In this document: positions 1 to 9,455 of the stretch, piece by piece
Layout: the number at the start of each line of letters is the position of its first letter
Numbering within the stretch: position 1 is the stretch's first letter
Translations under genes and position numbers: made by a program
DNA from: Discostella pseudostelligera
Taxonomy: Eukaryota; Bacillariophyta; Thalassiosirophyceae; Thalassiosirales; Thalassiosiraceae
Direction: 5' to 3'
DNA length: 45,359 nucleotides
NCBI GenBank assembly: GCA_036940085.1
Contig: JALLBK010000262.1
Location: 1 to 45,359 of the forward strand
The notes under the pieces: model-generated
The model's input: only the letters and a program-made list of their open reading frames with translations
Database searches by the model: none
What the model was told of the DNA's origin: nothing

Positions 1-105
1 GAATCTTAGGGCTACGTGGGTCCGAATTCCCCTGATGGGTTTGCGCTTTAGAAATGGTCCCTTCGCGTTCATGTCGACTACTCTACTTGTAGCATTGGCC
101 GCCAT
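1..105 (-). CDS. Possible 5' end of a gene running off the left edge
   Basis: On the minus strand an ATG at 105 opens 35 codons without a stop and reaches the window edge. The peptide starts MAANATSRVVDMNAKG and is basic (a KRKPIRGIR stretch). I do not recognise it. Support is indirect: a TCCCGCC plus CACGTG motif pair lies 70 to 100 bases upstream, as it does near other gene starts in this window. An open frame of this length arises by chance about one time in five, so the call is weak. Confidence 0.35.
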   Translation of the reverse strand, partial: MAANATSRVVDMNAKGPFLKRKPIRGIRTHVALRF

Positions 106-568
106 GATGATGTTGTGGCCGTGATGGTGATGGTGATGGGGTTCATGGTCGGTCCATGATACAATGGCTTTCCCGCCATTTTCGCCAAGATGCCACGTGG
201 CTAGTAGTATCGTACTCTGAATTTTGAGTTCTGAGTTTTGGAAGTTAGGTTTGATTTTTGAGACCATTGAAAATTTAGAGACCGCATTACATTGGAGAAG
301 AGATGATTGGCTATCTCAGTGTGCAATGGTGTACCTGGAAATGCATGAGTTGGGAAGGTATTCACATTGTTGCTTTGAGTTAAGGCGGCAACAATTCACG
401 AGATACAGCTCGCAGCTCGCACTCATCTCTCGGATCGAATCATTACAAAATACGTTTCATGGGTAAATCTTAGAGCATTTTCATTCCGAAAGAGTTACAC
501 TTTATGTTTATGTGAATGATACACAAGCGCAATAATTTCTCTACCTGAAATCATGGTGTTGTGTGTGT
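106..568. other. Intergenic stretch, no gene seen
   Basis: Apart from the motif pair at 171-202 I see no gene. The longest open frame (from 224) begins at TTG and resembles nothing I know. The right part is probably the 3' untranslated region of the P1 gene, which reads leftward and stops at 569. Confidence 0.5.
171..202. promoter_or_regulatory. TCCCGCC plus CACGTG motif pair
   Basis: TCCCGCC lies at 171-177 and TGCCACGTGGCT at 191-202. The same pairing recurs near 11034-11087, 15518-15599 and 42335-42403. Here it would sit just upstream of the leftward partial gene. That it acts as a promoter is inferred from the recurrence. Confidence 0.4.
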
Positions 569-1406
569 TTAGTAGTCTCCACCGTCACCACCACCGAACA
601 CTGCTCATTGTAGAGTAGAATAAGCGAAGAGGATAAAAATGTGTTGAGAAATGAACATGGAAAGTGAATAAAACAAACACGACGAGATGAGGTCGAGTAC
701 AAATGAAAAAGACGACTGTATATACTCACTATCCACGGCAGGAGGTGCCTCCTCAACCTCTTCAATTTCCGGAGCCTTGGCCTCAGCGGCTTCCTCTCCT
801 CCACCGCCACCGCCTCCACCGCCTCCTCCTCCACCTCCACCACCACCCGACACGGGGGACACAATAATCTGCGAAATCTTCTCGGGTGTTAAAAACTTGG
901 CGAAGATGATGGGATAGAAGGCGGCTACTTCGGTATTGCCAGTGGCCTCCAGGAGGGTATTGATTTGATCCGAGGTAATGTCAGCCTGTTTAGTTAGTTT
1001 GTGTGTATGTGGATATGTGCGTGTGATGTGTGCAGTTGTTGTTCATTTCATTCGTTAGTTTGGTAGTGGGAGTTTGATGATTCGTCGAAGGGAAAGAGAG
1101 ATGACAGCGATATGAGAAGACGTGTAATAGTAACGGTGCAAACTATTTCCATCACGATTGAGATCATAAATCATGCAGGCGAAACAGAGAGACACACTCG
1201 ACACGAAAAATAAATTTCAGAAGCGAGAGAGAGAGAGATGAATCTCTTATCTTCCGAACTGCTCTCAAGCGTAGCCTCTCGTCGTCGCAATGATTATGTT
1301 GATGCGATGGTGCACAGTCATTGACACTCACCCCTCCATCATACAGCGCAATCGCCGCAAGCGACGTGGCGTATTCGTCCTTTTGGTCTTTGGTGAGCTT
1401 ATCCAT
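569..1406 (-). CDS. RPLP1: 60S acidic ribosomal protein P1
   Basis: Stalk protein of the large ribosomal subunit, pairing with P2 on P0 to recruit translation factors. Three exons on the minus strand: 1406-1332, 985-730 and 600-569, giving 120 residues. Introns are GT-AG, with GTGAGT donors at 1331 and 729. Residues 1-25 read MDKLTKDQKDEYATSLAAIA and on; exon 2 holds the P1 core (ITSDQINTLLEATGN, then FYPIIFAKFL). A run of 17 glycines replaces the usual Ala/Pro hinge, followed by an acidic segment. The last exon supplies the stalk-type tail MFGGGDGGDY. The FYPIIFAK segment matches P1 (FWPGLFAK in animals) rather than P2. The gene is divergent from eIF2 alpha across a 542-base intergenic region. 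Confidence 0.93.
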
Positions 1407-1625
1407 ATTTTCAACTTCTGAGTGTTATTGTTAATATCTATTACTATTCAAGCGAATTTAAGCACGATGGCAGCCTGAATGGTGAAATAAATATTTTGTG
1501 CCATGGCCATGGGCTACGGTGTCGGTGGCGATGGTGGTGGTTTTGTGTGGGACAAGCCAGTTACCGCAGTTACTTCGCCTCGTAGACCACAAATACCAGT
1601 TCCGCTGTTGAAAATTGACATTTTC

Positions 1626-1734
1626 TCCACGTGGAGGTGTTTCGAGGGAGCTGCAATGACGGGGGCGCGGATTTGGAGCCCCCGTTTTTGCTGGCCAAGA
1701 GCTTAATGACGGACACAAATTCCACGTGGAGGTG
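1626..1734. promoter_or_regulatory. Duplicated TCCACGTGGAGGTG in a shared divergent promoter
   Basis: TCCACGTGGAGGTG occurs exactly at 1626-1639 and 1721-1734, 95 bases apart in the same orientation. Each has the palindrome TCCACGTGGA, a G-box/E-box type core for bHLH or bZIP proteins. They lie between the divergent P1 and eIF2 alpha genes, so they could serve both. No other feature was found in 1407-1948. Confidence 0.5.
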
Positions 1735-1948
1735 CTCGTGAGGTCGAGAGGCGGCCGCTGCCGAAGACGACGACGACCGACGACGTCGATTGATGATCAA
1801 TTATCAATTACACTGAAAAGAGACAGCTACGAGGCAATAATTGCAGCACGTACGCCCGACATCAAGATCACAACGAAGCCGAAGAATCACTGGTACTCAC
1901 CAATCAGACTTTCCAATTGAATCTTCATCATAAGATTAGACACACATC

Positions 1949-3155
1949 ATGTCTGAATCTGAATCCAATCTCGTAGTAACCGATGCCACCCCCACCACTC
2001 TCGATGCCTACAACGACGAAGTCAATAACAGCGGCGCCTTCCGTCTTTACTTAGGCGACGACAAACGCAATCTTGACTGTCGATTCTACGAAGCCAAATA
2101 TCCCGAAATTGAAAGTCTCGTTATGGTCAATGTCCGCACAATTGCTGACATGGGCGCATATGTCTCCCTCCTGGAATACAATAACATTGAAGGCCTCATC
2201 TTGCTAAGTGAATTAAGTCGTCGTCGTATTCGTAGTATTAACAAACTTATTCGTGTTGGGAGGAATGAGGTGGCGATGGTATTGCGTGTTGATAAAGAGA
2301 AGGGGTACATTGATTTATCGAAGCGACGCGTCAGTCCTGAGGATGTGGCTGCCTGCGAAGATCGGTTTAATAAGGCCAAGGCAGTGCATGGCGTATTACG
2401 TCATTTGGCCGAACGGCGCAAATATCGCTTGGAGGAATTGTATGAACGTATTGCATGGCCGTTGTATAAACGATATGGACATGCGTTTGATGCGTTCAAG
2501 ATTGCCCTGGCGGAGGAACAGACGACGACAGCTACTTCCCAGGACGAGGATCCATTTGCCTCCCTCGATGTCCCCGACGATGTCATTACCGAATTGAAGT
2601 TGTACATCCGTCGTCGTCTTGCGCCACAGCCGATTAAGATACGTGCCGATGTCGAAGTGTCGTGCTTTACCTATGATGGGATTGATGCTATTCGTGAGGC
2701 ACTCTTTGCCGGCATTGCCGTGGGTGGGACGGAAAATTCATCGATTAAAATACGTTTGATTGCGCCACCTATCTATGTACTATCGACCATGACATTGGAG
2801 AAGGAAATCGGGATTGCATTGTTGCAAAAGGCGATTGATGTGATTTTATCCAAAATTAGTGAGAAGGGGGGTAAAATGGATGTGAAGATGGCACCGAAGG
2901 CGGTGAGTTTGAAGGAGGAGACGGAATTACAGGCCATGATGGAACGTCTTGAGTTGGAGAATAGGGAGGTGGAGGGGGATGAACCAGAGGTAAGAGTTTT
3001 TGTGACTATTGATGTTATTGTTGTGATGGTGAGACAAAAGATCTTTGGGCTCATGCGGGTCTTGTTATCAAGTGTTATGTGCAATTTCCTCACACTGCAT
3101 CGCCATGCTCTTCTACTGAATTCTTTATGAATCGCTTTGTTGGCAGGAGGACTAA
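1949..3155 (+). CDS. EIF2S1: Translation initiation factor eIF2, alpha subunit
   Basis: Subunit of the GTPase complex that delivers initiator tRNA. Exons 1949-2989 and 3147-3155 give 349 residues. An N-terminal acidic extension of about 39 residues precedes the S1 RNA-binding domain. The regulatory loop [20 protein letters not shown] is intact, and Ser90 corresponds to the kinase target known as Ser51 in animals and yeast. The alpha-helical and C-terminal domains follow ([30 protein letters not shown]). Exon 1 ends in frame at GAG before GTAAGA (2990); the acceptor TGGCAG (3146) joins it to GAG GAC TAA, so the final coding exon adds two acidic residues. If unspliced, the frame would run to 3130 with a hydrophobic, non-homologous tail. 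Confidence 0.94.
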
Positions 3156-4217
3156 GGAGAATGAGATGAGGTTTAGGTAGAACCGTGGTATAAAAAAGTA
3201 ATTGACTCATCATTCTGTTCTTCTTTTCAGTTCTATTGTCCCAGAGTTCTTTACTATATAATTACAGACGTTAATCTGCTCATCGTTGCCCCTCCGTGTT
3301 CTAGTTCATGTCGCTGCTCTTTGCCCTTGGTCTTTACCGCTCAGTAAAAGAGAGCGCAGTAGCTATGAGTTATATGTGCCACCGTACAGGCAATGTCGCC
3401 GAGCAAGAAATCATATTTGCTTTCAGACGAGTATCATCCCATTCCGCAGACCGACGCGATGGAATCGCGGCGATCACTCGCATTGCGTTGTTCCTTATTT
3501 ACATGCAGACAATGTTTTGGCCGCACTCTAAGAGTGATACAGTGTGCCGAGCCTGACAACATAGCCGACATCTACGGTGTGTAGCTCGTCCATGATACCT
3601 AATACTCCTGCAGGCTGAAGACCAGTCCAGAGAATACCCATAGCGCGCAAATTCGATTAGCCCAATTCAACAAACGCCTTGTGCTCAACCAATGTCTAGA
3701 ACATTGCCGATTGAAATTCTCAACCTCAGAAAATCCAACAATACCGCACCTCCTCCCTCTTCCTCAATCCATCACATCACAGCCTACATCAGAGGAAAGG
3801 GAGTCAATCTACTGAAGGACTAGAGATGAGTCCATCTGAAACGAATACAGCCCATCGCAAATGACCATCATCGATTTATGAGAACAACGAGTCCAATTCA
3901 ATCTGATGTACTATTCAAAATCCTCATTGTCGCGGGCATCAGATGAATCATGAAACCGTCTCTCTACTACCGCTCTCAAAAAAAAGGTTGATTGTTGATA
4001 TTGATTTCAATGCCTCACATGAACATCCCATCATCTGAATCTACTCTCATCGTCAGAAATCGGACTTTCACTACTTTCATTTGTCCTGCAATTTTTTAAA
4101 TTCTTAAATTGCTTTTGGTGAGTTTGCATTGGACTTTCAGAACTGAGAATAATTCACCATCACCTTCAGGAAGGCAGTGTTGTTCACCAGAGAGCTTTCG
4201 CATCTTGCAAAGGAACG
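3156..4217. other. Intergenic region with weak coding hints
   Basis: No recognised gene. An ATG frame of 82 codons (3308-3556, MSLLFALGLYRSVKES at its start) is followed by a branch-like CTAATAC and CTGCAG (3602-3613). After that comes an open stretch to about 3810 that could encode RLAQFNKRLVLNQCLEHCRL. These could be exons of a small unknown gene, decayed coding sequence or chance. I could not build a consistent spliced model. Confidence 0.25.
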
Positions 4218-5095
4218 ATGATGCGTGTTTGCTCCTCAATCCTCCTCCTTCTATGTCTGTTTGTCAGGAAAGGTCAATGTCAGCAATCTCTGGCGACGCC
4301 TTTCACCGGCCCGAACGGAGACATTTATGCCGATGGCGACAAGTTTGCAATCCTCACGATGAATACCCCCATCTCAATTCACAGATTTGATATCCACATG
4401 GCGAATGTTACCAAGCCAGTTGAAATTTGGACAAAGGCTGGCTTTCCATCGTGGGATGATACGACAAGTTGGACCAAGCAATGGGAGGGTGAAGTAACGG
4501 GGCAAGGTCAGGGCGTCCCAACGTCGTTGCCGGCCATATCGACTCCCATTCAAGTCTCAGCGAATACGACTCTTGGACTGTACATCTCAGTGAAGGAGTA
4601 CAATACCAGTTACATGTACCATAGCACCGGCGTCGCACAACAATCAATATTTGCCTCGGACGATAATGTTCAAATCGCTGAAGGGTTGTCTCAGGGGTAC
4701 TTTCACATGGAGTACAATCAACCAACGCGATGGAACGGTGAGTATCAGTTTTGGCAGAGCAAATTGAATGTGGTTACCACAAAAAAAATACCTCTCACGT
4801 CAAGTTCTTCCTCCCAACATCTTACTCATAAAGGTGTTGTGCACTACACGGTTCCCGGCACAACAACTTCGCCGACAACACTAACAACCTCTGCGGTAAG
4901 TCTCAAATCTCATGTTTCTTATCATTTGACCAAAGTGAAACCAATGTTCAATTCTCCTCCCATGTGTCCCACTAGCCATCGAGTGCGCCGACGACGTCAA
5001 GTAGTACCGCTGAGACTTCAAGTCCGACAGCAGAACAAACAGNTGCTCTGATTTGCTGCAATGCACTGCAAAGTAGGGTAGTACATCTAAAGTAA
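4218..5095 (+). CDS. Secreted protein with diatom-type WNG domain and Ser/Thr tail
   Basis: Exons 4218-4737, 4834-4895 and 4976-5095 give about 233 residues, with one ambiguous base (N at 5043) near the end. The start MMRVCSSILLLLCLFVRKG is a signal peptide with likely cleavage after QC. The body has FDIHMANVTKPVEIWTKAGF, GQGQGVPTSLP and FASDDNVQIAEG, and splicing joins RWNG to VVHYTV. It holds several N-x-S/T glycosylation sites and ends in a Thr/Ser/Pro-rich linker. I recall this module from uncharacterised diatom extracellular proteins; no function is claimed. Donors are GTGAGT (4738) and GTAAGT (4896), and phases agree. Sequence may be missing at the N, so the short C-terminus is doubtful. 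Confidence 0.75.
5043..5043. other. Single N: assembly join without flanking duplication
   Basis: Unlike the Ns at 19235 and 44583, no repeated sequence flanks this base, so an unknown length may be missing. It falls in the last exon of the secreted-protein gene, after a Thr/Ser-rich segment whose repetitive nature could have broken the assembly. Confidence 0.7.
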
Positions 5096-5107
5096 CCAGG
5101 CTACGAC

Positions 5108-8100
5108 CTATCCTCTTCTGCTGTCTCGCTCGCTTGATCGACGAGACGGTAGAGACAATCGTCCGAACGTGCGCCGGAACAAACGATTCCCAAAGGATGG
5201 AGAAGAGCGCCGAAGCGCGGGAACATCAAGGTCCTCATTGCTGCCGATTACATCAACTTGCATTACTGGTATGGGTGGAACATGTGGAACCAAACTGACG
5301 GAGGAGGCAGAAGCGGTTAATGCCGGACAAATTTCAGACGTGTTGCTGCCATGGCTCTCGATCTCCGACAAAGACAACATTGATCCATTGATGCTATCAT
5401 CGTTGGCATCGCCCTTATTTTCCGCAGCTTTGTCTTCATCATCGTTATCATCTTCATTGGTATTGTAACTCGCTTCCTCTTCGATGCTCAGGCACTCCTC
5501 AAATAAATGACCCAAATCACTACCGTCAAAACCATCTCTATCGATCTCCTCACCATGCGAATTATCCTCTCCATGCAAATTAACAGGATCAGGCGATTCG
5601 GAATACAATTCCGAGAAGAGATCGGCATCATCATTGTTCTCCGCAGGGGATGCGGCAGCTGGAGATGCGCGATGGAAGAATTGATTGTGCTGATTGTTTC
5701 TTGGTGAAGCCGTTGGTGTGGTGCCCCCAACTCCAGCATTGTCAAAGGGAAAGCCACCCAGCCCACCAAACCCTCCCATACCAGGTCCTGTAACAATTGC
5801 ATGAATGTGAATGTCTATGCCGGGCCCTCCTCCCAAACCTGATCCACCACCTCCCATCCGAATCACACGGGGTGTGTTGTCGTTACCGATGGAATGAGTA
5901 CCAGCGCCAAATCGGTTAGTATCCGCAAATCCACCACCAGCGCCACCGCCCATGGAGGCAAGATACGAAGCTAACAGCGATGAACCAGTTTGATCGCCGT
6001 TACTGCCATCTCGATTGGAATTGCGTCCCGATCCAACACCTCCAAGGTTGCGTGTGGTATTAACCATTCCATTAACGAAATCTGTCAAGTCTGGATCAAT
6101 GATTGATGTCGTTTCCTCGTGAACTATTTCGTCTTCATCATGGGCTTGAGCACCATCGTGGGTGCTGCTATCTCCAATCCCGAAGTACAAGTGGGAAGCT
6201 CTCGCCGCGAGTTGCTGGAAGGGATCCACTTCTTCATCATGAGCTGTAGATTGGGTGAGTACATTACCGGGCGTAGCATTAAAGCCAACTCTTGCACTTG
6301 AAGACGAAGGATAGGGTTGATGTGGCATAGAATCTGCTAATGCGGCAATGTGTGGTGCGGCATCTGTCAACGTCCTCCCAAGTCGATCGAGGAGCGGTGC
6401 TAATCGACGTAATTGCGCGCTATCCAAACGCATTTGTTGATTGAATGGACTAGTTGCGGAGGGCCTTCTAGCGCTGATTGCTCCTCCTTCGTCTTCATGA
6501 TTCAACATTTCATCAGAAGAAGACAAGTTTGTACGCCATGGCAAGTGAGGTGATTCAGTGGACACGTCATTTACCCCGCTAGCAGGAGACGAATGTGCGG
6601 CGGCGGAGGCAGCAGAAGCCAGTAAGTCATTCACGCCTTGCACGACTCTACTCAATTCAATCAACATTCCGCTCCGTTCTGACGCCGCATCATCCTCGTC
6701 CGTAATAGCCGTGCTGGGGCTTGCACTAAATATAGCCTGAGGCGTCGGACAAGCCAAGATGTTGCTGGCCGCTCCGCCAGTAGCGCCACTATACGCGGTC
6801 CCCGCCGCCAATGACGTTGTCATGCGATGACGCGTCCTGGTTCGGAAGGGACGGATCCTCTCCGAATCACTGCGTATCCATTCATCCCATCGGTGAGGCC
6901 ATCCATTGTAATGAATAAGCAATAGCTGAACGCTGTGATTATCGGGGCGAGGACGATAATAGTATCCCTCATCGGGCGACGGGAGAAGCTGGGATGTTCG
7001 ATGACGACGACAACTCTGGGTGACGGGAGAACTGTCGGATTCATCGTCATTCTCATTCTTGTCTTCGTCATCATCGTCATCATCATCGCGAGGGACAAGT
7101 TCTAATAATAAACGCCGACGTCCTTCCAAATCGTTGGCACTAACTACTGCATCCGGTGGGGAACTTCTCATCGTCGTTGTCGTCCTTCGTCTACTAACTC
7201 CATTTTCGCCACGGTGACGATCCGCATCAAGATGAGGTAGAATTTCCAATGGCAATACAATATCCACAACTGTAGCTTCGAGCCATTGATGGACTGTATC
7301 GAGCACATCGAGCCACTGTCCTCGATACCATTGTCGATGGGAGTCTAATGGTGATCGTACTGATGGTGAAGGTACCACCAAAGAAGATTGCGGTGGTTGC
7401 AACAATTCCTCTGCTCCTTCCTCCCCCTCGACGGTCGACGATGTCGTCATTCTTCCATCATTGGAGGAGGAGGGTAATGCATTCCCCAATAGTGTGTGCA
7501 ACGTCAACAATCCCTGTCGCACCGGTTCAACACTCCCCGGATCGGGAAGGCGTATATCTGCCTCGGTCAATCTTGCCGCGGTAGCACGTGCCGCGGCCAA
7601 AGATGAATTTAGAGTGGACGATGACACGGAGGAGGAAGGGATGGCATTGCGTCGAATCCGTCGTGTCGAAGAAGTATTGGCAGGTCGAAGACGAGGCCGT
7701 GCATAGCCGAGCAAGGTACGGTCGGCGGTGGCAGTAGTAGCTGCAACATCCGCATTGGCATCATTTGCATCGGTAGAAGCAGTAGCAGCAACAGCAGCAG
7801 CACCTGTAGAAATGCCAACTCCTCCTTCTCCATTCCCCAGTGGTATTCCCATTCCACTAAATAATCCCCCCAATGCTCCCAAGCCATTGATGGTAGTAGT
7901 GTCAAACCCAGTACCGTCATCATTTCCACCGAGGACTAATACTCCTTCCCCGCCACCTCCCAAAATTGCACTTGCATTAGTACTCTCCCCCTCTGCAAGA
8001 CCAGCAGTAGTAGTAGTAGCAGCAGTGGTAGTGGTGGTTGATGTTGTTGATGATGAAGAGGATACTCCCAACAATGCCGCTAGGAGGGATAATCCCGCCT

Positions 8101-9064
8101 CTCCCGACAAGGAGGCGACAGATGCAGAAGTGGTGGATGGCGCAGTTGTATTCGTGGTAGTAGTGTAGTTGATTCCACCACCGAGGAGAGCACCCAATAT
8201 CCCCCCTCCGCCTTCATTCGTCCCCAATAGCAATCGTTCTGCAAACTCTGCTTCAGTGTCGGTGGTGTCAGATGATGTCGTTGTGGCAGCACCGTTGTCT
8301 CTCTGGTGGGGAGTAGTGATGCTATTGTTGTTATTGTTGGCAATAATTCGAGGCACCAAATGAATAGTCTGCTTATCACATAGTCCTGTGACATCTTTGA
8401 CACATGGCTCGGTGGAGGTGGGAGTGGTGGGAGTAGTTGATGCAGATGCAGAAGATGTGGATGGATTCTGCGCAGAATGATGTTGCTGCTGCAACGAATT
8501 ACTGCCATTATTGCCACTATTGCTACCTCGAGCAGGAGTAGCAGCAGCTTTAGCAGTGCAATTGATAATCCGTCCACGATAAATCAACCGCTGCTCTTCA
8601 GCCTTCAACCCCGTAACAAGTTGAATTTTCTCATGGAGGGAATAAAGTGGGTCATCGGGATGAACGGTGATGGTGAAATTACTTTCAGATGCGTCTGAAT
8701 GATGATTATGGCGGTGGTGGTGATCGTGTTGATGCTGCTGCTGATGATGGGGTTGGTGGTGGTGGGGATGGCCATCGTGTTGATGTTGATGTTTGTGCAG
8801 CTGGTGGGATCGCGAATGGATGTCGCGATTGTCCTCGCTCGGGCTACTGTCGTTGCTGCTGCTGCTGTTGAATTTGACGCCATCATCATCATCATCATCA
8901 TCATGATCTTTATTAGCGCATGGAGGAGGAGGAGGAGCAGCAGCGCTATGGAAGCGGCGTCGTCCTACGGTCTTTATCGATAGGGACCAGGCGGATGTCA
9001 TTGTCATGGTGATGGTGGGTGGAGTTCTTTTGTTGTCTCTTTTGTGCTCGATTTTGTGTGGCAT
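5108..9064 (-). CDS. Large ubiquitin-like/tudor-knot-like protein, intronless
   Basis: A single exon encodes 1318 residues from ATG 9064; the longer frame to 9202 begins at TTG and overlaps promoter sequence. A ubiquitin-like fold can be read in three pieces. The first strand is WSLSIKTVGRRRF (about 26-38), the core is FTITVHPDDPLYSLHEKIQL to RLIYRGRII (about 130-168), and the last strand is DVTGLCDKQTIHLVPR (about 225-242). They are separated by a poly-Asp/His-rich insert and a Ser/Thr/Asn-rich insert. Further on are QWLDVLDTVHQWLEATVVDI and HYNGWPHRWDEWI...RIRPFRTRT, which look like a tudor/chromo-barrel-like module. The rest is low complexity (poly-Thr, poly-Ser, Gly-rich) with an acidic C-terminal part. 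A role as a ubiquitin-related adaptor is inference. BAG6 is one comparison, but I see no proven BAG domain. Confidence 0.8.
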   Translation of the reverse strand: MPHKIEHKRDNKRTPPTITMTMTSAWSLSIKTVGRRRFHSAAAPPPPPCANKDHDDDDDDDGVKFNSSSSNDSSPSEDNRDIHSRSHQLHKHQHQHDGHPHHHQPHHQQQHQHDHHHRHNHHSDASESNFTITVHPDDPLYSLHEKIQLVTGLKAEEQRLIYRGRIINCTAKAAATPARGSNSGNNGSNSLQQQHHSAQNPSTSSASASTTPTTPTSTEPCVKDVTGLCDKQTIHLVPRIIANNNNNSITTPHQRDNGAATTTSSDTTDTEAEFAERLLLGTNEGGGGILGALLGGGINYTTTTNTTAPSTTSASVASLSGEAGLSLLAALLGVSSSSSTTSTTTTTAATTTTAGLAEGESTNASAILGGGGEGVLVLGGNDDGTGFDTTTINGLGALGGLFSGMGIPLGNGEGGVGISTGAAAVAATASTDANDANADVAATTATADRTLLGYARPRLRPANTSSTRRIRRNAIPSSSVSSSTLNSSLAAARATAARLTEADIRLPDPGSVEPVRQGLLTLHTLLGNALPSSSNDGRMTTSSTVEGEEGAEELLQPPQSSLVVPSPSVRSPLDSHRQWYRGQWLDVLDTVHQWLEATVVDIVLPLEILPHLDADRHRGENGVSRRRTTTTMRSSPPDAVVSANDLEGRRRLLLELVPRDDDDDDDEDKNENDDESDSSPVTQSCRRHRTSQLLPSPDEGYYYRPRPDNHSVQLLLIHYNGWPHRWDEWIRSDSERIRPFRTRTRHRMTTSLAAGTAYSGATGGAASNILACPTPQAIFSASPSTAITDEDDAASERSGMLIELSRVVQGVNDLLASAASAAAHSSPASGVNDVSTESPHLPWRTNLSSSDEMLNHEDEGGAISARRPSATSPFNQQMRLDSAQLRRLAPLLDRLGRTLTDAAPHIAALADSMPHQPYPSSSSARVGFNATPGNVLTQSTAHDEEVDPFQQLAARASHLYFGIGDSSTHDGAQAHDEDEIVHEETTSIIDPDLTDFVNGMVNTTRNLGGVGSGRNSNRDGSNGDQTGSSLLASYLASMGGGAGGGFADTNRFGAGTHSIGNDNTPRVIRMGGGGSGLGGGPGIDIHIHAIVTGPGMGGFGGLGGFPFDNAGVGGTTPTASPRNNQHNQFFHRASPAAASPAENNDDADLFSELYSESPDPVNLHGEDNSHGEEIDRDGFDGSDLGHLFEECLSIEEEASYNTNEDDNDDEDKAAENKGDANDDSINGSMLSLSEIESHGSNTSEICPALTASASSVSLVPHVPPIPVMQVDVIGSNEDLDVPALRRSSPSFGNRLFRRTFGRLSLPSRRSSERDSRRG

Positions 9065-9207
9065 TTTTGTTCCGCCGGGCGGCAGCTTTTGCTTTGCTGA
9101 CGCTTTGACGCTGACGTTCACACTACAGACTGTGTCTGATGTGACAGACGCTGACGCCGAATATTCGGAGGAGTCTGTCCGTCTCACCGACGACGCGGCC
9201 AAATCAA

Positions 9208-9219
9208 TGCCACGTGTAA
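9208..9219. promoter_or_regulatory. TGCCACGTGTAA element, copy 1
   Basis: An exact copy of a 12-mer also found at 11076-11087 and, reversed, at 42335-42346 and 42357-42368. It lies 144 bases upstream of the ATG at 9064, which supports that start over the TTG at 9202. Confidence 0.5.
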
Positions 9220-9455
9220 GAAGGAAGGGTCGAGTCTCTGACAGTGAGCACCTCTTTTACTCCTAGATACTCCTAGCCTCTCGAGCCTTCATGATGATAT
9301 TCTTTTAGTTTAAATGGCGACTACGATTCTGCAATTTAATTTTGTCTCTGTTCGAACCGAACTCCTCAATGCATCGAGAAAGCGAGGAGCGACTACGAGG
9401 GGCGAGGAGAGGACGGATCATCTTGACGGGGAGGTAGTACTTCTACGAACTAGTA

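Noticed and set aside
224..466. 80-codon open frame on the plus strand
   Set aside because: It starts at TTG, shows no recognisable motif and lies in P1 downstream sequence.
541..917. Long proline-rich plus-strand frame and other frames around the repeat
   Set aside because: They are shadows of the P1 glycine run on the other strand or in other frames.
3820..4040. C/D-box snoRNA-like words (GATGA and CTGA)
   Set aside because: Boxes are incomplete and no terminal stem could be paired.
8600..8990. Plus-strand frames in the His/Asp-codon repeats
   Set aside because: Antisense shadows of low-complexity coding sequence.
9065..9202. Extension of the large ubiquitin-like protein to 9202
   Set aside because: It begins with TTG and runs into the upstream region marked by the CACGTG element; ATG 9064 is the first Met.
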